The notes under the pieces are model-generated. The model ran no database searches. It was not told the DNA's origin and saw only the letters and a program-made list of their open reading frames with translations. Positions 1-11,850 of a stretch of 64,000 bases of DNA are shown one piece after another. This stretch comes from Casuarina equisetifolia. Its lineage: Eukaryota; Streptophyta; Magnoliopsida; Fagales; Casuarinaceae. How positions within the stretch are numbered: position 1 is the first letter of the stretch; every line of letters begins with the position of its first letter. Location of the stretch: NCBI GenBank assembly GCA_028551475.1, contig CM052361.1, positions 7,075,501-7,139,500 on the forward strand. The letters run 5' to 3'. Both the position numbers and the translations under genes were made by a program.

Positions 1-138
1 AAAGACAATTCTGAGCGACTTTGGTTTTTTAATAAGTTTGTTCGCTTGCATCTATTATTAGTTTAGATGATGATTCTGATTAAAGTCCTTGCAGCTTTTG
101 CGAGGAACAAAATGTAAAAGGAAGGGATTAATTGTGGG

Positions 139-176
139 ATTTTTATTTTATTTTATTTTATTTTATTTTATTTTAT
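139..176. repeat. (TTTTA)n pentanucleotide repeat
   Basis: About seven consecutive TTTTA units. The surrounding stretch 1-1536 is AT-rich. A minus-strand ORF at 276-527 lies in it, but I recognise no family, and its N-terminus is only the translation of a homopolymer, so no gene is called there. Confidence 0.85.
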
Positions 177-1536
177 GGTTTATATCACATGAAAAATAAA
201 TGGGAAATGCTCAAATTACTGACGATGAGCTCCAGTTGAATCATTCCTCTAGCCAAAGGCTAATGCCTACCTCTTCTAGCCTCGGAAGAAGACTGACACA
301 GCAATATAGGCTTCTTTTATACGGTTTTCAGAAGAGATGATTGACCGAGGTAGTGGCCACTTGAGTTGCGATCTTCTGAGATGTTTTATCTGCTGAATCT
401 TTCTTTGCAGCATTTGAAGTAGTTTGCTTTTGTTTTCTTCAGCGGTACGTACACCCGCTGATAGTTGTTCCCCCCCACCCCAAAAAAAAAAAAAAAAAAA
501 TGAAAAGGAGAAGAGATATACAAGCATTAAAAATGCTGTTTAACAAAGCCGTCTAGAAATGTTAGAATATATAGGTGGAAGCGCAATACATAAATCACAG
601 TATTATTACAACCAAAGTCCTCATGCTCTTCACACAACACTGCCCTTGCTGTGATAAGCTTGTCAAAAGGCAGAAATGCAAGAATCAGAAGTTGGTTACC
701 TTGACTATATCCTGAGTTTCTCCGTTACTTTTGTAAACCCACAATTTTCCTTTGAAATCATGTTCGGCTAGCAGCAACTACTAATGCTTCCTTGTCTTGT
801 CAATCAATATGACTAGAAAAGAAAAAAAAAAGGAAAAGAAATCTCACAAAGTCACTCACTTTTTATTAATCATTTTTATATTTCTCACGTTTAAAGCTTT
901 TATGCTTACCAAAAAGGAAGTACCAACTATCTGCTGTCTAGCATAAAGCATATCACTAAGTATCCCAATAATGAAAATGGGAATAAAATAAAATGAAGGC
1001 CCCACCTTATCACTAGAACACGATGATTTCTCCATCGACGATTTCCGTTTTTTCTTTTTGGTTTTCTAAAACACATTGCATCCATTTTCACATTCTCATG
1101 AGGATTTGTATACAGTATGAAATTATGATAATTTCCAGATCCAAAAACTATATATTTCTATCTTTAGGTTAGTGAATATTGATGCCGCATATGAATGAAC
1201 CGCGGGAGTCCACAGAATCAAGTATTCCGTATGACAAAAGGTGAAAGCATCTAAAGGCGTGAGTTTAATGCTAGTAAGTCTAATGTGTGTGTGCAAGAGT
1301 ATTCTCGGTCCCCTCATCTTCTAGTGCTAAAGACATTAGGAACGGTATTTTGAAATAAGGCGAGAGTTCTGATACACGTTTGACTAGTGATGGGGGTGAA
1401 GTGGCTGTTGGGAAAAGACAGTTTAGTCATTCTTGGTCCATTTTATACTAAATTTTCCTCCTTCTAAGCATGTTCCTATAGAATATCCGCTACAAAAGGA
1501 CAAATAATTCTTGATGATTGGATTTCTGATCATTTG

Positions 1537-1905
1537 TGTCAGGAGCGTTTGGACATTTAGGCACTACAAACTATATGAAAAGTTATAACCAATAGTTAGA
1601 GCATATAGTTTATTCTTTAACCACTTTAGTTGTAATGCCTACGAGCTTGTTAAATACTTGATTCAACATAGATATTGCTAAGCCTTAACAACCCCTCCTC
1701 TTTCCTAGCAACACGTCAACAACAAAGGTCAAACTTGCAACTCGCTCTAATACCAATTGTTAAGACCTTGAAGTACTACTACTAGATTATAAATTATAAC
1801 TAATGTTCAAAGCATATATCCTATTAATTGGTTACCTCAATAGTAGTTCCTATGGGCTTGTTAGACACTTGGCACAATATACACATACACCACCAAATCC
1901 CAACA
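1537..1905 (-). mobile_element. TRIM element (miniature LTR retrotransposon)
   Basis: Two diverged direct repeats of about 150 bp (1537-1690 and 1758-1905) flank a 67-bp interior. Read on the minus strand, the right repeat ends in TAACA. After AT comes TGGTATTAGAGC (1755-1744), which is a tRNA-Met-type primer binding site. The interior ends in a purine run AAAGAGGAGGGG directly before the left repeat, which serves as polypurine tract. This LTR-PBS-PPT-LTR order with no coding space defines a TRIM. It is old: the LTRs have many substitutions and I see no clean target-site duplication. Confidence 0.8.
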
Positions 1906-1974
1906 AATAAGATGGGTTTGTTACTGGTGTAGATTATCTTACATTGGTAAGACATGTACCTAAGGGTTTCTCTT

Positions 1975-2317
1975 AATTAAAGAAGTTTCCTCCAACCTAA
2001 AAGTTAGCTTTAGTGTTGGACAAACTTTTTTAATTTAGATAAACCTTGAGTGCATTCTTGACAATGTAGGATAATTTATACTGTTAACATGGTCCCTCAT
2101 CATAAGAGGGGTGAGAAGGGAAAAAAAATGAGATATATATCGTGCCAAAGGAAAAACCTGACTTAAATATCATATTAAGAAATATCAAAACTTTAAGATT
2201 AGAAAATTTTATCTCAATCCAAAAGGTAGCTCAAAAGTTGGAGGAATTTTTTTTTAATAATTTAAACAAATCCTCAAACACATATCTTAACAATAGGATA
2301 ATCAAATTGTTAACATG
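1975..2317. repeat. Pair of diverged direct repeats of about 110 bp
   Basis: The segment around 1975-2093 is repeated at about 2195-2317. Both contain an AAAAG-TAGCT stretch, a GTTGGA block, a T-run followed by AAT, an AGGATAAT block, and end in TGTTAACATG. The spacing and the TGTTAACA-type ends suggest another miniature LTR pair, but I see no convincing primer binding site between them. It may be a decayed TRIM or a simple local duplication. Confidence 0.5.
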
Positions 2318-5300
2318 ATTAAAATATAAAAGGAATAAAAAGAGATTAACTAATTACTTATATTAAAGAAAGTTCCATAAAGGGCTGATGATGCCTTAAA
2401 AAATAGGGTATCAGCTAATAGGTAGATGCATTCACAACTTAAAGCACTAAGGATTTCTCATTTCAACCATGCATAAGGATTTCTCATTTTGTTTCTTATT
2501 TCAACCATGCATTAGATGTTGAAAAAAACCTTCTAATTGTCTATTGACGTTCTAGATTTATCTTTGCCAATCCAATATTTAGCATTTTGGTAAATAAAGA
2601 TCATATTGGTAGTGGAATAATGATTAGTTACTCATTTAAAGTTAACATGTTTATTATAATTTCTTTATTTTTATTTTTATATAAGGTAAGGTATTATATA
2701 TCACCAAAGAAAATATAATTTTTCAGTTACAACATCCTCATTTAGGTTTAGAAATTACATTTGACAAATTCTAAAGCTATCACAAAAACTTATTATAAAT
2801 TGTAGGCTTAACTTCTCTAATTAATGAAATCTTGCTTTTCATGTTCTTCTTGAGTTTAGTAATAATGGTCAATCTGTCTAGACTTTTGCTATTAAATCTT
2901 CTTCTATTTCTTTTTTCTAAATGTAATATAAAACAACTTTGAATGATACATTGAGTAAGAATGCCGTAAAACTTTTACATTAAACAATCTTGATCATTCT
3001 AAATACTTATATTCTCCATTGTTTAGTTTTTCAAGATAATTTATTCATATCTAGTAAATCTCTAATTAAAGAATAAATATTCATGTGATTCTTCTTCTTG
3101 TTGGCAAAGATTACATTGAAGGTTTATTGAGTTGTTCCATACTACCACTCGATTTGTGGTGGCTAAGTTGTCTTTCAAAATGATTAAACAAATAAAATTA
3201 TGCTTTTGTACTCATTCTTTCTATACTAGTTTTGTCCATTTTGTTTCTTCTCTACTTTCTCTCAATGTTGTATAGTTTTGGCAATATTATACTTTGATCT
3301 ACTCATTTGTTGTAAGAGTTCATTTCTAATTCATGCATGTCAAAATTTGCAAACATGGATTGCTTCAATTGAAAAATCCTTTATATTCTTGCACAAGAGA
3401 TTTTCATTTAGGGATACCGAAAAAAGCTTTGAAAATTGAAAGGATACAAGTTTTTTTTTTCTTCTATGCCTATTGCTACTAACCTCAACATAAGAGATAC
3501 TATATTTTGTTCATAAAGACATAAAAGGTTTATATATGCTTCTTTATAATAAGGCCAATAATTGGAAGCTTTTAAGATCTATCAAGCAAAGATATATAAA
3601 TAAAAAGAAAGGAAATATAAATTATAAGATCTAATATGGGTTTAGAAGAAGAGGTTCACATGGCTCAACTAGAGGCTTTTGTATCTGTAAGGGCAATCAT
3701 TAGTAGGAAGCTTCTTAGTATCTTTCTAAATCCTCCACCCCACCCAAAAAAAAAAAAAACCCAAAAAGAAAATGTCCTTTGCCTTTAAGCTTCTTATATA
3801 GTTATATAGGGATTTAGAAAGATAGATCACAAAGGATAGTAAGATTATCTTCAAACTACTAAACCCATTGAGTGAGAAAGATTTAAAGTAACGGATTTTA
3901 CAGCTAAAGTAATACGATGGTGAAAAAAGATATGTTTAGGGAAAAAAATGCATTGAGGTAGAGAGAATAAGGAATACACCACATGTATATTCAATAGGTA
4001 GCCTAAGACAACCTTGTGCATACAAGCTTTACTTAAGCATGATAGAGTAGGAAGCACTTAACACACCTAGTTTGGGGTATTAGAAGTTGAAAAGAAATTG
4101 GACTGAAGCCGAAAAATATTATATTTCTAAATTATACAATACTTGTAGATTCAAGTGTATGTTACCAGAGACTATAAAAGATTCGTTTCACACGTTTAGA
4201 CCGCAATACATAGTTTCCAATTTGCTTTATAAATAACGACGTATAAGAAATGATTAGGTTGCGCGTTAAAGGACAAAATTTTCCTTTTTGCAGTACAATC
4301 AAAGGTGTGATATGGTATCTACTTCAGTCAAATACTTGTGAGATTATATATAGCATTACTTGTGGACTCTATAATGGAAAGTTGTTCTCTCTGTCTCTCT
4401 CCCTCTAACTTACTAATTGAATTGGCTAATTTCTTTGTTGTATATTCTCTTTGAAAACATGTTGATAATTCCATGTTTTCTGCTTTGATTTTTTTTTCAA
4501 TATCAATTTATGATTATTAATACACTTTTCGGGTTAAAGGGCTGCGCCACCTCTGCATATATGCCGTTTTCAGATCAAGAAACATAGACTTGTCTCCATT
4601 CTTAATGTTTACATGTTCTCTTTTGCTTCTGCCAATTATAAAAATCAGTTTGACTCGTCATAAGCCACTGATAAAATTTTGTAATGTTTGGACACATTTT
4701 ACCTATTTAAAATCTAATGATTGATTTGTTTTTATAGGACAAGATATTTTGATATGACTTCTATTGTGGCATTGAGGGCCGTCCATTATGGTTATGATTA
4801 TGTATATTAAGTGGTTTGTTTTGCGAATGGTTTAGGTCAAGCAAGCTACTCAATTGCCTACGTATGAGACCTAGCAGCCTTGGTTATTAACATTACAAAC
4901 TTTAACTGCCTCAACTTGCCCAAATCAGTCGCAAAAGATGCACAATCAGTGTTACTTTTTGGTCTCTAAGTGGGAGGAAAAGTCTTTCCTTCGGTCAGAC
5001 TGTGGCCATCTCAGAGAGCGATTGCCATATGGTGGTTGTCAATATTCTCTCTGGCATTTTTCAGTCTCACTATGGATTTCCTCATTTATACTGAAAAAAG
5101 TTATTTTCATGCGTCTGGATTTAAAACTCTAGCCTTTTGCTTTAGGGGCTTAGACTATATTGTCGTATCTAAATCTATATTCCTTCTTTTCATCGGTATT
5201 TAGCTTTAGGTAGAGACTTTTATTCAACGTTCATGTGTATGGAATGCAACTTTTGATATCATTTTTTTTTCCCTTTCTATTAACAAGAATTGTGGGGAAA

Positions 5301-6760
5301 AGAGACTGGAATCTATAAGTGATAGTGATTTTCCCTTTTCCTTCATAGGCTTTAGATCTAAATTTTTGACTTCTTTATTCGCATACAGACAACTAGTTTT
5401 CACGTGATACGTGTATCTACTTCTTTTTGTAGCTTTGCGGTCGATCTTTATAAAATTGACAACCTTTTCTCATATGTTTTTGGCACATTCCGTCTCGGAC
5501 TAGGCAATTTTCCGTGTCCCTATTTTCATAGTTATGGTCAGAGATTGGACCGTGTAAACTTAGTGCAATACAGTTGGTACCGTTACAGACATTGTGTTTG
5601 CCCAACACCGTTGAATATGCCACAAATTCATGCAATTTACTTGTGATAAAGAAAGAAAAGAAGACTATTCAATCGGTTCCGCCGAGTCTCGATTCCCTCA
5701 AATGCTCCACCAGCTGAGCAGCTTGACTGGTACGAGCTGCAGTGTCTAACCATCAAGGTAGGCCACAGCATTAACATATCATAATCGTCACTAGGCAAGA
5801 TGATAATTTGAAGGGCTTGGCTTTCTTCGACTTGTTAATGATTTTTTGTCCTTGCCTTGTCGCCATCGCTGCTTAATGGTCCATATCAACTATGGAAGAC
5901 AATCATTTGTTTTTCCCCTTTCTTCCATTACCGCTCTGCTTATTCTAAGTCATATTTGAGACCTTCTCAGCTTTGCTTTAGATACTGCCAGTGAACTGTT
6001 GAACGTGAATCACCAACCTAAACAGCAAAGTCCTCAGATAAAAAATTATCATACACAACTGTTGCATAAAACATAGTGCCTGGTTACACCCCCCCCTCGA
6101 GAAGAGTTGAGTGGGAGTTTCTCGTACGCAACGAATTAGGCGGTTGCGGGTTGAAGAACCACTGGAAAGGAGGTAGGAATTAAAAAATATATTGAGAGAA
6201 ATAGAGTAGTGGGAGGGGCAGAAACAGAGATGACTGGTATAAATTAAGTGGCTGAGAAAGCAACCTTCGAGACAATTTGAAAATATCCTGACCCTACCTT
6301 TGTCTACGACAAGTTGGCTATATTTCTGTGTAGAAAGCTGAGCACTTTCTTAAATCAATTGAATTGGGAAAGGAAGGAGGTGGAAGAATCACGACATCTT
6401 TTTAAGAATTTTGGAGCATCGAAGCAAAAGAAGAAGCCCTTTTTACCCAACACTCTGTTACGTTTCTTTATTTTGATTTTTTATTTTAAATCTGGGACTT
6501 TAGGCTTATCTAGACTGATCCTAAATATGCTTTACCCCCAACTGTTTAAGTGCTGGCTTTGACCCCTAAGTATGGCTCATTGATGTTAACCCCAAAAGCA
6601 GAATCATCTAGGTTCTTTCAACTTCTTTTAACTTCCTATTCTTTTGTGTGTAACTCTTACAAGCATGAAGTAGAAAGAATTACATTAATACTCGTTATCA
6701 AAACGCTCATGAACAGAGGCCTCACCAAAACACAAAACTCTAGCTTCAAAATTGAATATT
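2318..6760. other. AT-rich intergenic DNA, no supportable gene
   Basis: Short ORFs of 60-86 codons occur on both strands (for example 4938-5203, 5404-5646, 6314-6810). None shows a recognisable domain, and several overlap each other in opposite orientation. No LTR, tRNA or conserved motif was recognised. The last few hundred bases should hold the 3' UTR of the P450 gene, whose stop codon is at 6763-6761 on the minus strand. Confidence 0.5.
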
Positions 6761-9734
6761 TTATGCTTCTAAGGGCTTCAAAAATACTTGAACCCCATAC
6801 TTCGGCTTGATTGTGAGGACAGTAACCGGAGCATGACGGTAATTCTCTGAAATGGTGAAGCTAAACCGCGAGATTAACATGGCTAATATGATCTTGGCTT
6901 CCATCATGGCAAAAGCTTGGCCGACACAGTTTCTGGGCCCAGCAGCAAAAGGAATGAATCGGCCAGGTGTGAACGACTTTGAGGCAAATCTTTCCGGGTT
7001 GAACTCGTTTGCATCGTCACCCCATAAAGCTTTGCTATGATGAATTGCCAGAACTGGGATCCATATTGATAGACCCTTTGGGACATGTAGGTCACCTAGT
7101 TTGATATCTTGCAAGGCCATTCGAGGGAGAACAGTAGCCGGAGGGTACAGTCTAAGAGTTTCGTTGATGACCATGTTTAACTGCAATGAAAAACCTCATT
7201 AGGTTCCTTATTATTAGCAACAAGAAATCTAGTACAACAATATGAGAAAATAGACTAAAGTTAGGACTTAGGTAAGTCAAGTGAATAAAGTAAACTTTCC
7301 ACGACATTACGTTTGTGACTTTTAGACATCTGCCTACAAAGGCAAGGCCAAGACCTGTGATCATCCTTTGGCCATTTGACTCCATTTAATACCAGCTAAG
7401 CCACTAAAAGAATCATTTAGATTCTTCCATTATTATATAGAGGTCTTTTCTCTAAGAAGTTTGAACTCTAACGAAAAAATTGAAGTGGGTAGCCCTAAGA
7501 CTGGAAGTGGACAAGGGTCCATACATTGTATATGTCTAGGCAAAGAATATCAGGGCTGGTACTTCAGAATACCTAGAGTTTGGTCTTAGCTAAAAGGTAT
7601 TAAGTGAGTGATAAAACCACTATTATCACAAACAGCGGCACCCAAACTAATTAACGCACAGAAGACAAAGGAAGTCTTCATACGCCCATTGTTTCTATTT
7701 AATACCGTTTCTTTATATTTGGAATTAAGACCACTGTTTACGTCAGGTTTTAGCCTAGACAATGCCCGAGTTTATGAGTAAAGAAAATAGAAGTCGCGAC
7801 AACTGCTAGAAGTAGGATCTGGTAGGTGTAGGTTCTTTCCAAACTTTTTTCTGGTTAAAATCATCGAAATCATTATATACAGGTGGCCGATGGCAGATGT
7901 GCCTACAGCCTGACCTTTTAGTACGCGGCCAGACCCCAACCCTTAAAAAGATGTAGTGATGGAAATAATAATGATGATAACGGCGATGATGCTAATAAAA
8001 AAATCAGGAACCGTTGTCCTGCTTACCAAGGTTAGCTTGGAGAGATGATCAGCAGATGGGGTTTCACCATTGCAGACCTGCTTCACCTCAGCACGAACCT
8101 TTTCTTGCCAGGAGGTGTTGCTAGCTAGCAGCATGATGGTCCATGTGAGTAACAGGGCTGTGGTTTCATGTCCAGCAAAAAAGAATGTTTTGCATTCATC
8201 CATGATTAGCTGTAAATTTAAGCTAAACCCACTCTCTCTCTTTTTCTGCATCTCGTTAAGTAGCACACCCAGCAAATCATTCCCATATGAAGAACTCCGG
8301 CCAATCTCTATACAGTCTTTTCGGCTTTGAATTATTTCAATCAGTAACCTCTCCACCTCCATCTTCAACACTTTTATTTCTCTGTTGTATTTACTGGGAA
8401 AAAACCTGAAAATAAAGAAGAGTAGCAAATTCAGCATGTGATGGTGAAGCGATTCGATTTCCATTAAAGGAAAAACAAGGAGAATTATTTAGTTTGAAGA
8501 GTACTAGAACCAGTTCGAAAGTGATGGACAAAAACAAAAGGCAACAGTAATGAAGCTTGAGAAAAACGATGGAATCTATTAAAGTAAAAACAAGAAAAAC
8601 CGACCACGTAAAAGATATGTCGCCTTTATATGGACGATAGAACCGTCAAAAAAACTCAAGAGAAGAAAATGTGCACATGGCTAGTTAACTCACCGGCTGC
8701 CGGGAAGGTACAACTTGCGGGTTGCTTGGGCACAGAGATGTTGCAGAACTGTGAGGAGGTGGAATATCTTCTTTCCTTTCTCATAGTTAGTATCGAACTC
8801 GGTTCTGGAAATTATGCTCGCAGTGAGCCTGGTCATGTATTCCCCAATTTCGAACTCGGTCTGGCCTGAGTTTACCGCATTTTGCAGTGACTGGAGTATC
8901 TCCTTAGTGCATTCCACCATGTAGCCCACATAGCTCTTTAAAAATTCAAAATCTACCATTTATGAGATTCTAGTTTATAACATTGAGAAAAAAGACTTAA
9001 ACAAACATGACGGGAAAGGGGGAGAGAGAGAGAGAGAGAGAGAGATGAAGTAAAAGTCAGATGACGTCAATATTCCCAATACTAGTGAAGAAATTATATC
9101 TTATCATACCTTGAGCCTATCCCCCATGAAGGCCGGAGCAACGATGTGACGCTGATGGTACCAATCTTTTCCGTTAGCCATTAATAAACCTCTGCCGATA
9201 AAATGTTTGGATCCTTGTTGTTGTTGCCATGATCTGCCGGACGTGGCGCTGTATTTGGACAAAAACTCTTTTATCAAGTCGGTCTCCGTCAAGCACATCC
9301 GGGGCTCCACCCCATTCCAAAATATGAACCTCTTGCCTATTACCATGGAAGAAGTAGAAGATACAAGTAAGTTTTAGGTGATTACGATCGACCATACATG
9401 TCAGTTTCGAGGGAAAGCTGGTACCAAAGTGAGATCTTGGCATACCATATTGCTTGGACCACGCGACGTAATGTGGTAGAAGGCGGCCAACGATGTCATG
9501 GTTGATTGAGTTCATGTCTTGGGAGGTAGTTTTGGAAACAAGGGACGCCATGTCCAAGATATTGCCTTTGAGAGGCCGGGGTTTGGGGCCACGCACTCCT
9601 TGCCTCTCCATGATTCTCTTGATGCGTCTTGGGTTAAGAAAGTAGCACCAGAGAGTATCATGAGCAATTTTAATTAACACAGCAAGGCATGCGATCAAGA
9701 GACTCGTGACTACCACCATGGCCATGACAGACAT
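6761..9734 (-). CDS. CYP735A: Cytochrome P450 CYP735A-type, cytokinin trans-hydroxylase (5 exons)
   Basis: Exons on the minus strand are 9734-9446, 9336-9110, 8935-8694, 8405-8027 and 7180-6761. All introns are GT..AG, the phases close, and the product is 518 aa, the usual length for CYP735A. CYP735A enzymes sit in the ER membrane and hydroxylate the trans end of the isopentenyl side chain of iP-nucleotides, giving trans-zeatin-type cytokinins. Visible features are an N-terminal hydrophobic anchor (about residues 5-25), a proline-rich hinge GPKPRPLKGN (49-58), the I-helix oxygen-binding motif AGHETT (330-335), ExxR as ETLR (386-389), PERF (441-444), and the heme loop FAAGPRNCVG with the ligand Cys464. 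The segment from NHDIVGRLLPHYVAWSKQYG onward matches CYP735A closely as I recall that family. Start choice: the ATG at 9734 is the first in frame; an extension upstream would need a TTG codon. No break or missing key residue is seen. Other CYP72-clan members are the alternative, but the match favours CYP735A. Substrate is inferred from the family. Confidence 0.95.
9022..9045. repeat. (GA)n microsatellite in CYP735A intron 2
   Basis: Perfect GA dinucleotide run of about 12 units inside the intron spanning 8936-9109. Confidence 0.85.
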
Positions 9735-9847
9735 CGAAGACAAAGCCGAGAAAATTAAAACAGTCTCACACGCCTACTGAGAAGCCTTGAGAAACGGACA
9801 GTGCCTGACACCGACGAGAGTGAGAAGGAGAGAAAGGAGAGAAAGGT

Positions 9848-9884
9848 AGAGAGAGAGAGGGAGAGAGAGAAAGAGAGAGAGAGA
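9848..9884. repeat. (GA)n microsatellite in the CYP735A 5' leader
   Basis: Imperfect GA dinucleotide run. It lies between the predicted TATA box and the ATG of the minus-strand P450 gene, so the transcript would carry a CU-rich leader. A second, purer GA run is in intron 2 of the same gene. Confidence 0.8.
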
Positions 9885-9927
9885 CTAATTTGAGGAGGGT
9901 TGGTGGCTTAGTGAACCGAAAACTCTC

Positions 9928-9934
9928 ATTTATA
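9928..9934 (-). promoter_or_regulatory. TATA box of the CYP735A gene
   Basis: On the minus strand this reads TATAAAT, about 195 bp before the ATG. It predicts transcription starting near 9900 and a 5' leader of about 165 nt. The leader contains a pyrimidine-rich (CT)n stretch, seen as GA on the plus strand at 9848-9884, which resembles the Y-patch common in plant core promoters. The start site is inferred. Confidence 0.5.
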
Positions 9935-11223
9935 ATGGCAACGAACACCAGGTAAAACAAAAAGAGGCACACAGTTTTAACCTTTTCACGACTCTCACAC
10001 TTGAGGCCCTACTAAACATGTTTCTTTTACTCTCACATGTGCAATAAACAAGAAGTTTAAGTATTCTCAATCTAACTAAATATGGAAGAAGCAAGCTAAT
10101 TACATAATTACTCACTCTCCAGAATATATTCTTTAAGCGAACCTGACAACTACTGCTTTTCTGGATTAAACTTGCACTGCCCGTGCAGCAACTTGTCTAC
10201 CCGTGAAGGAAGATGAATGCATCCCATGGTGGGATTTTAACCATCTTTACTTCAGTTTTTGGGAAATAGAATCCACTACATCTGGCAGCTAATTAAATAA
10301 CCACTCATATCAAGCATTGAGCCACTTGTTATCGCCTTTAAGGGTGGTTCAATGTCCAGTCAGTGACTGTCGTCCGAAGTCGTTATAAATGAGATACCTT
10401 AACTATCCTCTTGTAATAATAACAATAATAAAAGAACATATAGTTGTGGAAGACCTTTTATTTCTTTTTTTTTTTCTCTCTCCACAATTACTCTTCCATT
10501 CTATCAATATCTTATCCTAACTATCCGTTCCATCCATAAAATTTCTCTTTTCACCACTATTATATTCTTTCTACATTCTCTTTGTATTTATTATAGAAAA
10601 TATGATCTTCATATCCTGATGGTTTAAAAAATTGATGTCCTTACCATGTACGATGTTTTTGTAAGAGATTTGTTCCCAAAATAAAAACCCACAAATAAAT
10701 ACTAACAATCCAACTAAGTTATTACAAAACAGATTCTTTAAAACGATGAAATATCATTAATAATACAGATAGCATTTCCTTATATTTTTTGTTGATCATG
10801 TCAGAGGAAATAAATAGACTAACCATATTACATTAAAAAATAATTTGATTAGAAATTCTACTCTAGGTTGTCGATTCAAGGTTCAGAATATTAACTTGGC
10901 ACGCTATATAAAGCCTACGCCTGAAAATACTCACCCTAGGACATTTATAGGTACCAAAAGTGCATGCTTAAGGACTTATTCCAGAATATTTATTCTACCC
11001 CAATTGTTGTTTTCATTTTCCAGTGCACTGGAGAATCTCAAACATGAGCTCTGAAATTCAAACTAACCGGCATTGTCGACCCGATGTTACGCAAATGCAC
11101 ACAAAGCAAACACACCACGAAGGATCTGCAAATCAAAACGACAAGGAATCTCAGCATTTAATCTAATCCTACAGTGTTTATATATTCTCTTTCCGACAAA
11201 GACTACTGTTTGAAGATGGATGG
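9935..11223. other. Intergenic region upstream of CYP735A
   Basis: AT-rich DNA between the P450 core promoter and a Ty3/gypsy element. It should contain the distal P450 promoter. I see no gene, RNA gene or repeat in it beyond homopolymer runs. Confidence 0.4.
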
Positions 11224-11850
11224 TGTTAGGGTTTTGCACACACGAACGTGTGAAGGGACGATGGGGCTGAAGGGACGATCGACTTCCCACCAAAAGTGGT
11301 TAGTCTTCTTTTTCCTATGATTATGACACTATAAAAAAGAGAGAAAAATGGAAATACCTCTAGGTAGAATAGGATTGTTTGAATTATGATATCTCTTTAT
11401 TCTTAGGCAAAGGTGGCATTTATACGCAAAACAAATACCCTTCACACACCCGTTTGTTTTCACAATTTGCCTTTCACTCTAACAGTGAGGGATACAAAAG
11501 GAATTAGGGGTTACACCAAAAATAACAAATTGCAACAAAATAACCAACTAAAGCTTCTAGAGTTTTTTTTTTTTTTTAATACTCAAGGACACGAGGAGTG
11601 GACTTGCCGATCAAGGGTTTGACTTAGTTACCATTAGGCTAAGGGAGTCTTCCAAAAGATTTGGACCATTTCTCGATTTGTGTGTGTCATCATTGTGCAG
11701 GGGTCATGCTAATCTTCTCTATATCATTCCAACTTTATCGAATGTCCCTAAAGACAAGCTTCTAGAGCCTTGGGAGTATTATTTTGACTAACGTTCATCT
11801 ACCAACAACTATTTCTGCCAATGCATCTGGGCTCCTTCTCGCACGTTATA
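11224..11850 (-). repeat. 3' LTR of the Ty3/gypsy element, split by a U6 chimera
   Basis: Matches the 5' LTR on both sides of a 205-bp interruption (193-bp insert plus a duplicated 12-mer). Removing the interruption gives 422 bp against 437 bp for the other LTR. Confidence 0.9.
11563..11755 (-). pseudogene. Chimeric retropseudogene: U6 snRNA fused to a second sequence, with poly(A)
   Basis: Read on the minus strand, 11755-11654 (102 nt, the length of plant U6) aligns end to end with U6 snRNA. It includes the central AGATTAGCATG box and the CGAGAAATGGTCCAAAT 3' part, and carries scattered substitutions and a short 5' stem deletion. A 76-nt sequence that is not U6 follows (11653-11578). It contains TAGCCTAATGGT, which looks like a tRNA or SINE A box. 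A 15-nt poly(A) ends the insert (11577-11563). Perfect 12-bp duplications AAGCTTCTAGAG (11551-11562 and 11756-11767) flank it, and the intact LTR has this 12-mer once. This structure is typical of reverse transcription by LINE machinery with template switching from U6. No U6 promoter (USE and TATA) precedes it, because LTR sequence does, so expression is unlikely. The partner is not identified. Confidence 0.88.

Noticed and set aside
276..527. Minus-strand ORF of 83 codons near the left edge
   Set aside because: Its N-terminus is the translation of a T/A homopolymer. No domain is recognised, and no splice partner could be established inside the window.
4938..5646. Overlapping short ORFs on both strands
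   Set aside because: No recognisable domain, conflicting orientations and no convincing splice structure. Treated as chance in AT-rich DNA.
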